Positions 8,879 through 18,284 of a DNA stretch of 64,000 nt are shown here, piece after piece. A model generated the notes under the pieces. The model had not been told where the DNA came from and searched no databases. It saw only the letters and a list, made by a program, of their open reading frames with translations. The stretch comes from Mesohalobacter salilacus. Its GTDB lineage: Bacteria; Bacteroidota; Bacteroidia; Flavobacteriales; Flavobacteriaceae. Made by a program: the position numbers and the translations under genes. Location of the stretch: contig RRZV01000082.1 in NCBI GenBank assembly GCA_003931895.1, forward strand, positions 1-64,000, given 5' to 3'. Position 1 is the first letter of the stretch. Every line of letters starts with the position of its first letter.

Positions 8879-10363
8879 ATGGCTTTATACAAACAACAAA
8901 AGCTCAAGATATACAACTCCCTGTCTGGCAAAAAAGAAGAATTTGAACCTCTAACTGAAGGTCATATTGGCATGTATGTTTGTGGGCCAACAGTCTATAA
9001 CAAAGTGCATCTCGGAAATTGCCGTACGTTTATTTCATTTGACCTTATTTTTAGATACCTGAAGCATTTAGGTTATAAAGTTCGCTATGTACGCAATATT
9101 ACTGACGCTGGTCATTTAGAAAACGATGCTGAAGAAGGTGAAGACCGCATTGCTAAAAAAGCCAGACTAGAAGAAATTGAACCTATGGAAGTGGTTCAAA
9201 AATACACGGTTGACTTTCATAATACACTTCAAAAATTTAACAATTTTCCACCAAGCATTGAACCTACTGCAACTGGTCATATTGTTGAACAAATTGAAAG
9301 TATCAAAACCATTATCGATAAAGGTTTAGCTTACGAAGTCAATGGCAATGTCTATTTTGACGTTTTAAAATATCACGAAAATGAACATTATGGGATTTTG
9401 AGCAAGCGAAAATTGGAAGATTTGATTGCCAATACCAGAGAACTCGCTGGTCAATCTGACAAAAAAAATCCGCAAGACTTTGCTTTATGGAAAAAAGCAG
9501 AACCACAACACATTATGCGATGGCCGTCGCCTTGGGGCGTTGGTTTCCCTGGATGGCATCTAGAATGTACGGTGATGAGCTCAAAATATCTCGGCGAAGA
9601 ATTTGATATTCACGGCGGTGGCATGGATTTAAAATTTCCTCACCACGAATGTGAAATTGCTCAAGGCACTGCTGCTAATGGCAAATCGCCAGTAAGATAT
9701 TGGATGCACGCCAACATGCTTACCTTAAACGGTAAAAAAATGGCCAAAAGTACAGGAAACAATATTTTACCCGAAGAATTGTTTAGTGGTAATAATAAAA
9801 ATTTATCTAAAGGCTACCATCCTTCGGTTGTTCGCTTTTTTATGTTACAAGCCAACTACAGAAGTGTTTTGGATTTTTCAGATGAAGCTTTAAGCTCTGC
9901 AGAAAAAGGGTTTGAAAGATTAATGAAAGCTATACAAAGTTTAGACGCTTTGAAAGCCTCAAAAACATCAGACATAGATGTTAAGTCTTGGAAACAATCT
10001 TGTTATGATGCTATGAACGACGACTTTAATTCGCCCGTATTAATAGCACAACTATTTGAAGGCGTAAAATACATCAATGCGTCTGAACATGGTAAATTAG
10101 CTTTGAATGAAAATGATATTAACACTTTATCTGAAACTTTAAATGCCTTTTGTTTTGAAGTTTTAGGTTTAGAAAAAAATTCTCAAAACTCAAAACAGAA
10201 CCATCAAGAAGACGAATTGATAGCACTTTTAATTGATTTGCGTAACGAAGCTCGTGCTAATAGAGATTTTGAACAAAGCGACAAAATTAGAGACCGTTTA
10301 ATTGATATGGGGATTCAACTCAAAGACACTGCCGAAGGGACAACCTATGAAATCACTTCCTAA
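8879..10363 (+). CDS. cysS: Cysteine--tRNA ligase
   Basis: This class I aminoacyl-tRNA synthetase charges tRNA-Cys. It has 494 residues, full length for the family. Visible features are the zinc and substrate-binding CGPTVYN (C35), a HIGH-type motif HLGN at 44-47, [11 protein letters not shown], the [17 protein letters not shown] zinc site, the KMSKS-type motif KMAKS, and a C-terminal anticodon-binding helical region ([18 protein letters not shown]). It is translated just after folE and followed 10 nt later by yidD. Confidence 0.98.
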   Translation: MALYKQQKLKIYNSLSGKKEEFEPLTEGHIGMYVCGPTVYNKVHLGNCRTFISFDLIFRYLKHLGYKVRYVRNITDAGHLENDAEEGEDRIAKKARLEEIEPMEVVQKYTVDFHNTLQKFNNFPPSIEPTATGHIVEQIESIKTIIDKGLAYEVNGNVYFDVLKYHENEHYGILSKRKLEDLIANTRELAGQSDKKNPQDFALWKKAEPQHIMRWPSPWGVGFPGWHLECTVMSSKYLGEEFDIHGGGMDLKFPHHECEIAQGTAANGKSPVRYWMHANMLTLNGKKMAKSTGNNILPEELFSGNNKNLSKGYHPSVVRFFMLQANYRSVLDFSDEALSSAEKGFERLMKAIQSLDALKASKTSDIDVKSWKQSCYDAMNDDFNSPVLIAQLFEGVKYINASEHGKLALNENDINTLSETLNAFCFEVLGLEKNSQNSKQNHQEDELIALLIDLRNEARANRDFEQSDKIRDRLIDMGIQLKDTAEGTTYEITS

Positions 10364-10373
10364 TTTATAAGGT

Positions 10374-10613
10374 TTGAATACTCTAAAACGCATTTTGATT
10401 TTTCCTTTTTTGGTTTTGATAAAAATTTACCAGTTGATAATCTCACCTTTAATGCCATCAAGTTGTCGTTTTCAGCCCACTTGTTCTCACTATTCTTATG
10501 AAGCATTTAAAAAACACGGTGTTTTTAAAGGCCTAAAGTTGACAGTCTTGAGAATATCTAAATGTCATCCTTGGGGAAAATCAGGTTACGACCCCGTTCC
10601 AGAAGACAGCTAA
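10374..10613 (+). CDS. yidD: Membrane protein insertion efficiency factor YidD
   Basis: This 79-residue peripheral membrane protein helps YidC/Sec insert membrane proteins. It has an amphipathic N-terminal segment ([15 protein letters not shown]) and the family signature [21 protein letters not shown], then HGVFKG and [13 protein letters not shown]. An in-frame stop lies at 10368-10370 and there is no upstream ATG, so translation most likely starts at TTG 10374. The gene is last in the folE-cysS-yidD run. It ends one base before the convergent OmpA-like gene, with no terminator between them. Confidence 0.93.
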   Translation: MNTLKRILIFPFLVLIKIYQLIISPLMPSSCRFQPTCSHYSYEAFKKHGVFKGLKLTVLRISKCHPWGKSGYDPVPEDS

Positions 10614-10614
10614 C

Positions 10615-11304
10615 TTACTGAGTTTTATTTTTAGCTTCTTCTTTTAAATCCTCAGAAGCGTAAAAACCAAACTCCACTCGTCTATTGAGTTGACGGTTTT
10701 CAGCTGTATCGTTATCAACTTTTGGCTGATTTTCACCAAAAGCTTTAGTATTAATACGACTAGTATCTATTCCTTTTTCTACTAAATAAGTTTTAATAGA
10801 CTCGACTCTATCTTGTGATAGCTTCATATTAATATCTTCGTCTCCAGAAGCATCGGTATGGGTTTCAATGATCAGATTTATTTTTGGGTATTGCTTCAGA
10901 ACTGAGATAATAATATCTAAACTTTGTTTTGAATTGGAATTCAAGTTTGTTTTCCCCGTATTAAAATAAAAATCGGTTTTAGAATTAAATTCAAGAATAA
11001 GGCCTTCGCCAGCTCGAAGTAACTCAGAATAATTTAAGTTATCTTGAAGCTGTTTAGCTAATTTATCCATTTCATTGCCAATATAGGCACCAGGTTTTTC
11101 ACCAATAACATTCTTAATGATAGCAGAATAAATGGTCAGACTTTCTTCATTTTCAAAATTTACCGAACCTGCAATTGCAATATCGCTTTTAGGGTTGATG
11201 TAATCTGTTGTTTTTGTTGGTTTTGTCTCAACCGCCTTCTTAGAATTTCCGCATGAAAACAGGAAAAAACTAAAGCTTATACAGATTAAAAGATATTTTG
11301 ACAT
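10615..11304 (-). CDS. OmpA-family lipoprotein (peptidoglycan-binding)
   Basis: The 229-residue protein has a lipoprotein signal (LLICISFSFFLFSC). Its C-terminal OmpA domain (about 110-215) contains FNTGKTNLNSNSKQSL, THTDASGDEDIN, the peptidoglycan-contact motif LSQDRVESIKTYLVEKGI and NRRVEFGF. It should tether the outer membrane to peptidoglycan. The middle region (about 35-105) matches nothing I recognise. I chose ATG 11304 over 11319 because the -7 box at 11321-11328 would start transcription at or below 11319. Confidence 0.9.
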   Translation of the reverse strand: MSKYLLICISFSFFLFSCGNSKKAVETKPTKTTDYINPKSDIAIAGSVNFENEESLTIYSAIIKNVIGEKPGAYIGNEMDKLAKQLQDNLNYSELLRAGEGLILEFNSKTDFYFNTGKTNLNSNSKQSLDIIISVLKQYPKINLIIETHTDASGDEDINMKLSQDRVESIKTYLVEKGIDTSRINTKAFGENQPKVDNDTAENRQLNRRVEFGFYASEDLKEEAKNKTQ

Positions 11305-11320
11305 GAGATTAAATTTCATT

Positions 11321-11328
11321 CAAAAATA
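11321..11328 (-). promoter_or_regulatory. -7 box TATTTTTG of the OmpA-like lipoprotein gene
   Basis: This minus-strand match to TAnnTTTG ends 16 nt before ATG 11304. It lies in the 39-nt gap after the E1 dehydrogenase gene, so the lipoprotein can be transcribed separately from it. Confidence 0.5.
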
Positions 11329-11358
11329 CAAAATTTTAAGCTTCGGGGTGATTTTAAA

Positions 11359-13341
11359 TTAAAATTTGAGCAATTCATCAATTGTTGTTTTTAACCTTGA
11401 ATTAGCTAAATAGTTTTTCTCTAAATTTTCAGCAAACGGAATAGGCGTATCCAGGCTACAAACTCTTTTAATTGGCGCGTCTAAAAACTGAAAGCAGTGT
11501 TCACTTAACCACGCAGCAATTTCGGCTGCGATACCACCAAATGCAGAGTCTTCTTGTAACACCACTACTCTGCTGGTTTTTTTAACACTTGATAAAATAG
11601 TTGCAGTATCTAGAGGTTTTAATGTTTTTAAATCTACGATATCAATAGTATTTTCAGGATAGTCCTCTAATAAAGCTAAAGCCCAGTGCACACCCATTCC
11701 GTATGTGATAACGCTTATTTTATCACCAAAATTTACAGTTTGAGCTTTACCTATTTCATGAGTGAAATAACCCTCTGGAGTCTGCGCCCTTAAACTTCGG
11801 TATAAAGCTTTATGTTCAAAAAATAAAACAGGATTAGGGTCTTCTATTGCTGCACATAAAAGACCTTTGGCATCTTCTGGAAATGCTGGGTAAACTACTT
11901 TTAAGCCAGGCGTTTTAGTAAACCAAGCCTCATTGGTTTGGCTGTGAAATGGGCCAGCACCAACACCTGCACCACAAGGCATTCTTATCACTACATCAGC
12001 GTTTTGCTGCCAACGGTAGTAAACTTTAGCTAAGTAATTAACAATAGGATTAAATCCAGAGGAGACAAAATCACCAAATTGCATTTCTACCACAGATTTG
12101 ATTCCACAAATACTTAAACCCATTGCGGCTTCAATCACGCCAGATTCACAAATTGGCGTATTGCGTACGCGATGTTTTCCAAATTCTTCTACAAAGCCTT
12201 CGGTGATTTTAAAAACACCTCCATATTCAGCAATGTCTTGCCCCATTATTACTAAATCATTATGCTGGCGCATAGATTCTCTCAATCCGTCAGAAATGGC
12301 ATCGATGAAGCGCTTTTCAGATGTTTTATTATTGTCTGGTTTTACCATTATAGAATCGTATGGAGCAAAAGTTTCTTTTAATTCATCGTCGACTGATGAT
12401 TCAACTTGTGGTTCATTAAAAGCAATTTGTAGGTGTTTATCTATTTCAGATTTAATGTCAGTTTTGATGTGTTCAATTTCTGAGTTATTTAAAATGTTCT
12501 TGTCTAAAATATAGGTCTCAAAATTATCTATTGGGTCTTTGGAACTCCAGTGATTCATTAGCTCATTGGGAACATATTTTGTACCACTAGCTTCTTCATG
12601 ACCTCGACGTCTAAAGGTTTTAAATTCTACTAATACTGGCTTAGGTTTTTTGCGAACCTCCTCAAAAATATAAGTCATTTTTTCATAAACTTCTGCAATA
12701 TTATTACCATCAATGATATGTGATTCGATTCCATACGCTGCACCTCTTTCAGCTAAATCTTCAATAAAAAATTGCTCTGAAGATGGTGTAGATAATCCAT
12801 AGCCGTTATTTTCTACACAAAACACCACAGGCAGTTGCCACACAGAAGCAATATTTAAAGCTTCGTGAAAATCGCCTTCACTTGTACCGCCTTCACCTGT
12901 AAAAACACAAGTGGCTTTGTTCGTTTTTTTTAATTTCTGTGCTAAAGCTATACCATCGGCCACGCCAAGTTGTGGGCCAAGATGAGAAATCATTCCTACA
13001 ATATTATAATCTTGAGTACCGAAGTGAAAGCTTCTATCACGACCTTTTGTAAAACCATTGGCTTTACCTTGCCATTGTGAAAAAAGTCTATGTAAAGGAA
13101 TATTACGAGTTGTAAAAACGCCTAAATTTCTATGCATTGGAAGAATATACTCATCGCTATGCATCGCTAGCGTTACCCCAACAGCTATAGCTTCTTGCCC
13201 AATACCACTAAACCATTTTGAAATTTTACCCTGCCTTAAAAGGATTAACATTTTTTCCTCGATTAGTCGAGGTTTTAAAATGCTTTTATAAAGATTGATA
13301 TAATCTTCTTGTTGTATTTGGTTTGAATCAAAATTCATCAT
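11359..13341 (-). CDS. 2-oxoacid dehydrogenase E1, alpha-beta fusion (branched-chain type)
   Basis: This thiamine-diphosphate enzyme decarboxylates 2-oxoacids and passes the acyl group to lipoyl-E2. Both E1 subunits are in one chain of 660 residues. The alpha part (about 1-310) has the ThDP motif GEGGTSEGDFHEALN...VENN, plus the STPSSEQF and FRRRGHEEA loops. The beta part (about 335-660) has MGQDIAEYGGVFKIT, TPICESGVIEAAMGL, GAGVGAGPFHSQ and VVLQEDSAFGGIAAEI. By similarity the substrate is most likely branched-chain 2-oxoacids, but pyruvate-type use cannot be excluded. E2 and E3 genes are not adjacent. Start may be ATG 13341 or 13338. Confidence 0.9.
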   Translation of the reverse strand: MMNFDSNQIQQEDYINLYKSILKPRLIEEKMLILLRQGKISKWFSGIGQEAIAVGVTLAMHSDEYILPMHRNLGVFTTRNIPLHRLFSQWQGKANGFTKGRDRSFHFGTQDYNIVGMISHLGPQLGVADGIALAQKLKKTNKATCVFTGEGGTSEGDFHEALNIASVWQLPVVFCVENNGYGLSTPSSEQFFIEDLAERGAAYGIESHIIDGNNIAEVYEKMTYIFEEVRKKPKPVLVEFKTFRRRGHEEASGTKYVPNELMNHWSSKDPIDNFETYILDKNILNNSEIEHIKTDIKSEIDKHLQIAFNEPQVESSVDDELKETFAPYDSIMVKPDNNKTSEKRFIDAISDGLRESMRQHNDLVIMGQDIAEYGGVFKITEGFVEEFGKHRVRNTPICESGVIEAAMGLSICGIKSVVEMQFGDFVSSGFNPIVNYLAKVYYRWQQNADVVIRMPCGAGVGAGPFHSQTNEAWFTKTPGLKVVYPAFPEDAKGLLCAAIEDPNPVLFFEHKALYRSLRAQTPEGYFTHEIGKAQTVNFGDKISVITYGMGVHWALALLEDYPENTIDIVDLKTLKPLDTATILSSVKKTSRVVVLQEDSAFGGIAAEIAAWLSEHCFQFLDAPIKRVCSLDTPIPFAENLEKNYLANSRLKTTIDELLKF

Positions 13342-13452
13342 TTCTAAATAAGTGATACAAATTAAACGAAATTTAGAATGTTAATTCAACAGGAACACCA
13401 ATAATTTATAAAGTCGCCATATTATTTTAAAAAAATTCAGAAATAAAAAATG

Positions 13453-13460
13453 TATATTTG
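13453..13460 (+). promoter_or_regulatory. -7 box TATATTTG upstream of the DUF2911 gene
   Basis: This exact TAnnTTTG match ends 25 nt before the ATG at 13486 and probably drives DUF2911 and meaB together. Confidence 0.5.
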
Positions 13461-13485
13461 ACTAAAACTTTTTAAAATTTCAATT

Positions 13486-14052
13486 ATGCCTAAAGCGCTT
13501 AAAATCACATTCTTTATTGCTGCAGGACTTGTTATTATTGCAATTGCAGGTTTCTATATTATGAAAGCTAACACTAAAAAACACAGCCCTGAAGATTCAG
13601 TTGTTTTCAAACAAGATAGTCTAAATATTGAGGTGTTTTATAACAGACCTTATAAAAAAGGAAGAGAAATTTTTGGTGAATTGGTACCCTACAATGAAGT
13701 CTGGCGAACGGGTGCTAATGAAGCTACAACCTTTAAAACTAATCAAGATATAATGGTTGAAGGCTCCATACTTAAAGCAGGTAAATATACTTTATGGACG
13801 ATTCCTAATGAGACGTCTTGGGTGGTCATTTTTAATGATAAAATGTACAATTGGGGTGTTAATTTTTCTGATGGTAAAGCATCGAGAATAAAAGAGTTTG
13901 ATGCTTTAAAGGTAGAAGTTCCTGTTTCAAAAAATCTTAAAACCATAGATCAGTTTAGCATTTATTTTGATGAACAATTTGGCGATATCAATATGTTTTT
14001 AGCTTGGGATGACATAGTTGTACCTATATCTATAAAACCTACTAAGACTTAA
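13486..14052 (+). CDS. DUF2911 domain protein, membrane anchored
   Basis: The 188-residue protein has one N-terminal membrane segment or uncleaved signal (ITFFIAAGLVIIAIAGFYIM). The DUF2911 domain follows: VFYNRPYKKGREIFGELVPYNEVWRTGANEATTF in outline, then GKYTLWTIP, WGVNF and FSIYFDEQFGDINMFLAWDD. The family is common in Bacteroidetes and has no assigned biochemical role. meaB begins 13 nt after its stop, suggesting cotranscription but not a shared function. Confidence 0.88.
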   Translation: MPKALKITFFIAAGLVIIAIAGFYIMKANTKKHSPEDSVVFKQDSLNIEVFYNRPYKKGREIFGELVPYNEVWRTGANEATTFKTNQDIMVEGSILKAGKYTLWTIPNETSWVVIFNDKMYNWGVNFSDGKASRIKEFDALKVEVPVSKNLKTIDQFSIYFDEQFGDINMFLAWDDIVVPISIKPTKT

Positions 14053-14065
14053 AACTTTAGAGCTT

Positions 14066-15106
14066 TTGAATAATCACATTAACCCTAAATACAAAGCCAG
14101 GTTTAAAAAAAGGAAAAGTTTATCTGCAAAAAATTTACTTGAACAACTCATCAAGGGTAATAAAGTAGCCTTGAGTCAAGCCATAACCCTGATTGAAAGC
14201 AACCAAGAAAAGCATCAACAAATTGTAGATAAACTCATTACCTCTTGTTTACAACATTCTGGTCAATCTATTAGAATTGGTATTACTGGTGTTCCAGGTG
14301 TTGGCAAAAGCACATTTATAGAAGTATTTGGTAAACATCTTATTCGAAACAAAAAAAAAGTTGCCGTCTTAGCGGTTGATCCAACCAGTTCTATTTCAAG
14401 AGGAAGTATTCTGGGAGATAAAACCCGAATGCCAGACTTAGTAAAAGAAAAAAATGCCTATATCAGGCCTACAGCCTCAGGCAGTTCTCTTGGAGGTGTG
14501 GCACGCAAAACCCGTGAAAGCATTATCCTTTGTGAAGCCGCTGGATACGATGTTATTCTTGTTGAAACTGTTGGTGTAGGCCAAAGTGAAACTGCCGTGC
14601 ACAGTATAACTGACTTTTTTTTGCTACTAAAACTAGCTGGGGCAGGCGACGAATTACAGGGCATAAAACGCGGTATAATAGAAATGGCAGATGCAATTTT
14701 GATTAATAAATCTGATGGAGAAAATCAAAAAGCGGCTAAAAAAGCACAAATGGAATTTAAAAGAGCGCTTCATCTATACCCAGAAAAAAAGAGTCAATGG
14801 ACACCTAAAGTTAAATGCATATCTGCACTTAAAAATAAAGGGATTCCCAAAGTGTGGGATATGATAGAATCTTATAAAAAAACTACAGTCCAAAATAAAT
14901 TCTTTGATCAAAACCGGTTTAAGCAACAGAAGTTTTGGTTATATGATAGCCTAAATCAAAAGTTAAAACAAAGTTTTTATGAGAATCCAAAATTAAAATC
15001 AAAACTCAAAGATTATCTAACACAAATTGAAAAACAAGAAATATCATCGTTTAAAGCTGCCGATCAACTATACCAATACTATATTGACTCCATTAAAGAA
15101 AAATAA
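14066..15106 (+). CDS. meaB: Methylmalonyl-CoA mutase-associated GTPase MeaB
   Basis: This G3E-type P-loop GTPase protects and reloads the B12-dependent methylmalonyl-CoA mutase. Its 346 residues show Walker A GVPGVGKST (75-83), VDPTSSISRGSILGDKTRM, the RPTASGSSLGG loop, DVILVETVGVGQSE and the base-recognition motif NKSDGEN. The C-terminal helices form the dimer arm. No ATG is available at the family start, and TTG at 14066 (M-NNHINPKY) fits best. The mutase genes are not in this window, so the link is by family only. Confidence 0.94.
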   Translation: MNNHINPKYKARFKKRKSLSAKNLLEQLIKGNKVALSQAITLIESNQEKHQQIVDKLITSCLQHSGQSIRIGITGVPGVGKSTFIEVFGKHLIRNKKKVAVLAVDPTSSISRGSILGDKTRMPDLVKEKNAYIRPTASGSSLGGVARKTRESIILCEAAGYDVILVETVGVGQSETAVHSITDFFLLLKLAGAGDELQGIKRGIIEMADAILINKSDGENQKAAKKAQMEFKRALHLYPEKKSQWTPKVKCISALKNKGIPKVWDMIESYKKTTVQNKFFDQNRFKQQKFWLYDSLNQKLKQSFYENPKLKSKLKDYLTQIEKQEISSFKAADQLYQYYIDSIKEK

Positions 15107-15122
15107 TATTGATATCAATATT
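15105..15122. repeat. 18-bp perfect palindrome between meaB and rpmE2
   Basis: AATATTGATATCAATATT overlaps the meaB stop region and is followed by T residues. It could act as a weak terminator for meaB or be an operator beside the rpmE2 promoter. There is no loop, which argues against a normal terminator. Confidence 0.35.
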
Positions 15123-15124
15123 TT

Positions 15125-15151
15125 TTGAATCAAAAAAAATCATTACATTTG
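15125..15151 (+). promoter_or_regulatory. Promoter of rpmE2
   Basis: TACATTTG at 15144-15151 matches the -7 box and ends 22 nt before the ATG. A TTG at 15125-15127 sits 16 nt upstream, slightly closer than usual. Confidence 0.6.
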
Positions 15152-15173
15152 CAGTCCAAAAAATTGAATACCT

Positions 15174-15449
15174 ATGAGAAAAGGCATACATCCAGAAAAT
15201 TATAGATTAGTTGCTTTTAAAGACATGTCTAATAATGATGTGTTTATCACTAAATCAACTGCGGAAGCTAAAGAAACTACTGAAATCGATGGAGTTGAAT
15301 ATCCTTTAGTTAAGTTAGAAATCTCTAGAACATCACATCCATTTTATACTGGTAAAACCAAGCTGGTTGATACTGCCGGACGAATTGATAAGTTCAAAAA
15401 TAAGTACAAAAAATTCAGTAAAAAAGAAGAAGCTAAAGAAGAAAAGTAG
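15174..15449 (+). CDS. rpmE2: 50S ribosomal protein L31, type B
   Basis: This 91-residue L31 lacks the CxxC zinc-ribbon cysteines of type A, so it is the zinc-independent form. It starts MRKGIHPENYRLVAFKDMSN and contains the conserved SHPFYTGK and DTAGRIDKFKNKY. The tail is Lys/Glu-rich (KKEEAKEEK). It has its own promoter and terminator, so it is a single-gene unit. No type A copy is in the window. Confidence 0.96.
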   Translation: MRKGIHPENYRLVAFKDMSNNDVFITKSTAEAKETTEIDGVEYPLVKLEISRTSHPFYTGKTKLVDTAGRIDKFKNKYKKFSKKEEAKEEK

Positions 15450-15471
15450 TTTTCTTTTAAATATAAAATTA

Positions 15472-15498
15472 AACCCCAATTTTTAATTGGGGTTTTTT
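15472..15498 (+). terminator. Rho-independent terminator of rpmE2
   Basis: The stem AACCCCAAT (15472-15480) pairs with ATTGGGGTT (15486-15494) over a 5-nt loop, followed by a T run. Confidence 0.9.
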
Positions 15499-15548
15499 GT
15501 TTTAATACTTTTTAGTTTAAATTGATATTTATTTTACGAATAAAAGTT

Positions 15549-15671
15549 ATTAAACCAGTAATGAGAATTTATGTCACACTGAGCGCAGACGAAGTGAAAA
15601 GCGACTATTCGACTGCGCTCATGGAGACATTTTAGCTTGTGATTTAGAGTAATCATTATTACTGGTTTAAT
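15549..15671. repeat. 123-bp foldback (MITE-like) element
   Basis: The ends are perfect 14-bp inverted repeats, ATTAAACCAGTAAT at 15549-15562 and its complement at 15658-15671. Inside is a second inverted pair, GAGCGCAG (15581-15588) and CTGCGCTC (15613-15620), extending imperfectly to about 16 bp. There is no open reading frame. It sits in the gap between rpmE2 and the DUF1080 gene. The design resembles a non-autonomous palindromic element; no target-site duplication is evident. Confidence 0.6.
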
Positions 15672-15786
15672 AGCGTAGAACCCATTTATTTTTTTCCTGA
15701 AAGATTTAAAAACAAATTTATCATAGATAAATTGAATCCGAATTATTCAATAGCAAATTATGCACTAATGCATAATCTGGGTTGAT

Positions 15787-16593
15787 TTACATCTTTTTAA
15801 TCTTTATGTTTCTAAACCAAACATCATCGCCGTGATCTTGTAAACCAATATAGCCTTCTTTTGCCACATCAGCCCAATTCTCGTTTAACTCAGGGAATTT
15901 ACTATTAGCCACATCTTCTTCCCATTTTGGTGTCCACAAATGGTATTCTACAACAGTTTTGCCGTTTTGTTTGTGAACTACCGTGCCTTTGTAAACAATA
16001 ATTTCAACTTGATTCCATTCACCAACAGGTTTAGCATTTTGAGGATCTGCAGGATAAATATCATAAAGCGAGCCTGCTTGTCTATTTCCGTCAGTACCTA
16101 ACATCGCATCAGGGTGCTTTTCATTATCAAGCACTTGCATTTCGGGGGCTGTTTCCCATATATAGTCAAATTTATCTGACTCTTGCCCGAGATAAAATAT
16201 TCCTGAATTACCGCCTTCTGAAATTTTCCATTCTAATTTTAGATGAAAATTATCAAACTTTTCATCATAAAGAATATCTCCTCCATTTTCTGAACCTGCT
16301 TCGCCTCTACCAGATCCTGCCATAAAAAGAGACCCATCTTGAACCTTCCAATCGCTAGGAAAAGTATCTGTATTATAACCTCTCCAGCCTTCACTATTTT
16401 CTCCATTAAATAGTAATTTCCAACCATCTTTTTTTTCTTTTTCAGACAACGTGTTAGGCGCGACGGTTTCTGCTACTTTTTCTTTCTCTGTATTTTCAAC
16501 AACTTCCTTTTCTTCATTGTTTTGTTCTTTTTTAGTTTTGTTACAGGCAAAAATTAAGGATAATGTAAATAGTAATAAAATTGATTTTCTCAT
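15787..16593 (-). CDS. DUF1080 (3-keto-disaccharide hydrolase-like) lipoprotein
   Basis: The 268-residue protein has a lipoprotein signal (LLLFTLSLIFAC, cysteine 17) and an acidic linker. A DUF1080 concanavalin-like beta-sandwich follows, with GWKLLFNGENSEGWRGY, DGSLFMAG, GDILYDEKFDNFHLKLEWK, GNSGIFYLG, EMQVLDN, VGEWNQVEIIVYKG and GYIGLQDHG. Family members include hydrolases of 3-keto-glycosides. Its gene ends a probable two-gene operon behind the Gfo/Idh/MocA oxidoreductase (73-nt gap). That pairing is common and suggests oxidation of a sugar and cleavage of the keto product; this is inference. Confidence 0.88.
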   Translation of the reverse strand: MRKSILLLFTLSLIFACNKTKKEQNNEEKEVVENTEKEKVAETVAPNTLSEKEKKDGWKLLFNGENSEGWRGYNTDTFPSDWKVQDGSLFMAGSGRGEAGSENGGDILYDEKFDNFHLKLEWKISEGGNSGIFYLGQESDKFDYIWETAPEMQVLDNEKHPDAMLGTDGNRQAGSLYDIYPADPQNAKPVGEWNQVEIIVYKGTVVHKQNGKTVVEYHLWTPKWEEDVANSKFPELNENWADVAKEGYIGLQDHGDDVWFRNIKIKKM

Positions 16594-16666
16594 TGTCTTC
16601 GTATTTTGATTTTAAATTAGTTTTGATTGATAAAAATGTAATCTTGAAATTAGCGATATACTTGAT

Positions 16667-18154
16667 TTAGTATGACCAGCCTTTTCGATAAGTATGTTTT
16701 ACATATTCTTCTGCTGCTTTTTTGGCATTGATAGTTTCATACTGTGTATCAAACTTAGGGTCTCCATCTATAACTTTAAAGCTGTCGGTGCTGACAACTC
16801 TTATTTCTTCTTCATCACCAATATTTGTGATTTTCATATTTTCAGCATCCCATTCTAATTTTCTTCTTAAATCTTGCAATCTCACAGCAAGATTACCCGC
16901 AACAACAACTTCGTTTAATGGGCCAGCATAAGAAAAGTTAGAGCTAGCTTCTACTCTGTTTCTCTTTTTTTCTTTAGCAGCACGTACCCAATCCATTTCG
17001 TGACCACCTTCCATAGCGTTTGGAATTCTGCGTAGCTCTCCTGTAGTAGGAGGCGGATTATCTTCACGGCCAATTATAAATGGATTCATTGCGTAAGTTC
17101 CACAAATTAAAGTTCCTTTAGTACCATAAAAAATAGCACCGCCCCAACCTTGTTGGTCTCCTGGATACATACCAGGTTTTAAGCCTTCTGGTCTATCTGG
17201 TTTTAAACCACCATCATACCAAGTAAATTCAACAGCAGGCATATCTATTTTACCCTTTTTTGGTCTTTTTCCAAAATAGTAAGTCACTTTTTCGGCTACT
17301 GGAGCACTTTCAGTGTTGACTTGTGAAGAACTAGCTTCAAATGCATAAGGGAAGCCTAGTTCTAAAGCTTTATAAACAGGATCCATAATATGGCATGCCA
17401 TATCGCCTAAAGCACCAGTACCAAAGTCCCACCAAGCTCTCCAATTCCAGGGAGTGTATGCTGGATGATATGGTCTTTCAGCTGCAGGCCCTAAAAACAA
17501 GTCCCAATCTAATGTATCAGGAACTGCATGTTTTTCAGTAGGTCGTTCTAAACCTTGTGGCCAAATTGGCCTATCTGTCCAGGCATCAACTTTAGTTACC
17601 TCTCCAATTTCACCGTTCCAAATCCACTCACAGACTTTCCGCATATCATCGGAAGAATTGCCCTGATTCCCCATTTGTGTGGCAACACCAGTAGATTTAG
17701 CCAATTCAGCTAACTTTCTTGACTCATAAACAGAATGTGTAAGAGGCTTTTGTAAATAGATATGTTTTCCAGCAGACATAGCATCTTTTGCGCTAACATA
17801 ATGGGTATGATCTGGAGTACTAATCATTACAGCATCAATGTCCTTATCCATTTCATCAAGCATTATTCTATAATCCTTGTATTTTTTAGCATTTGGATAA
17901 TCATCAAAACACTTTTTAGCATAAGACCAATCTACATCGGCTAAAGCAACAATATTTTGCGTACTCATATTTCTTAAGTTGCCGCGACCCATTCCGCCGA
18001 CACCAATTCCAGCAATGTTCAGTTTGTCACTGGGAGCCGTATAACCAAGTCCCGAAATGACGTGGCTTGGCACTATTGAGACACCTGCTGTAGCAATGCC
18101 TACATTTTTTAAAAATTTACGTCTTGATACATCGCTTTTTTTAATCTTATCCAT
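16667..18154 (-). CDS. Gfo/Idh/MocA family oxidoreductase, Tat-exported
   Basis: The 495-residue protein begins with a twin-arginine signal (SRRKFLK at 10-16, then a short hydrophobic stretch), so it should be exported folded with its cofactor. The Rossmann motif GIGVGGMGRGN follows at about 50. HYVSAKDAMSAGKHIYLQKPLTHSV is the usual catalytic segment, with QKP in place of the common EKP. DWDLFLGPA and WWDFGTGALGDMACHIMD are typical of the long Bacteroidetes subgroup. It is a predicted NAD(P)-dependent sugar or inositol dehydrogenase; the substrate is unknown. The DUF1080 gene follows on the same strand. Confidence 0.9.
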   Translation of the reverse strand: MDKIKKSDVSRRKFLKNVGIATAGVSIVPSHVISGLGYTAPSDKLNIAGIGVGGMGRGNLRNMSTQNIVALADVDWSYAKKCFDDYPNAKKYKDYRIMLDEMDKDIDAVMISTPDHTHYVSAKDAMSAGKHIYLQKPLTHSVYESRKLAELAKSTGVATQMGNQGNSSDDMRKVCEWIWNGEIGEVTKVDAWTDRPIWPQGLERPTEKHAVPDTLDWDLFLGPAAERPYHPAYTPWNWRAWWDFGTGALGDMACHIMDPVYKALELGFPYAFEASSSQVNTESAPVAEKVTYYFGKRPKKGKIDMPAVEFTWYDGGLKPDRPEGLKPGMYPGDQQGWGGAIFYGTKGTLICGTYAMNPFIIGREDNPPPTTGELRRIPNAMEGGHEMDWVRAAKEKKRNRVEASSNFSYAGPLNEVVVAGNLAVRLQDLRRKLEWDAENMKITNIGDEEEIRVVSTDSFKVIDGDPKFDTQYETINAKKAAEEYVKHTYRKGWSY

Positions 18155-18284
18155 ATGAGTAGTTTTAAATTAAAATTATTCTATAAAAATAGAAAAAAAA
18201 ATTACAATACGGCATTTACGTTTATTTCGATTTATTTTATGTAGTTAATAAATTATTTATAAATTTAGGTTCTAATTTAAGAAT

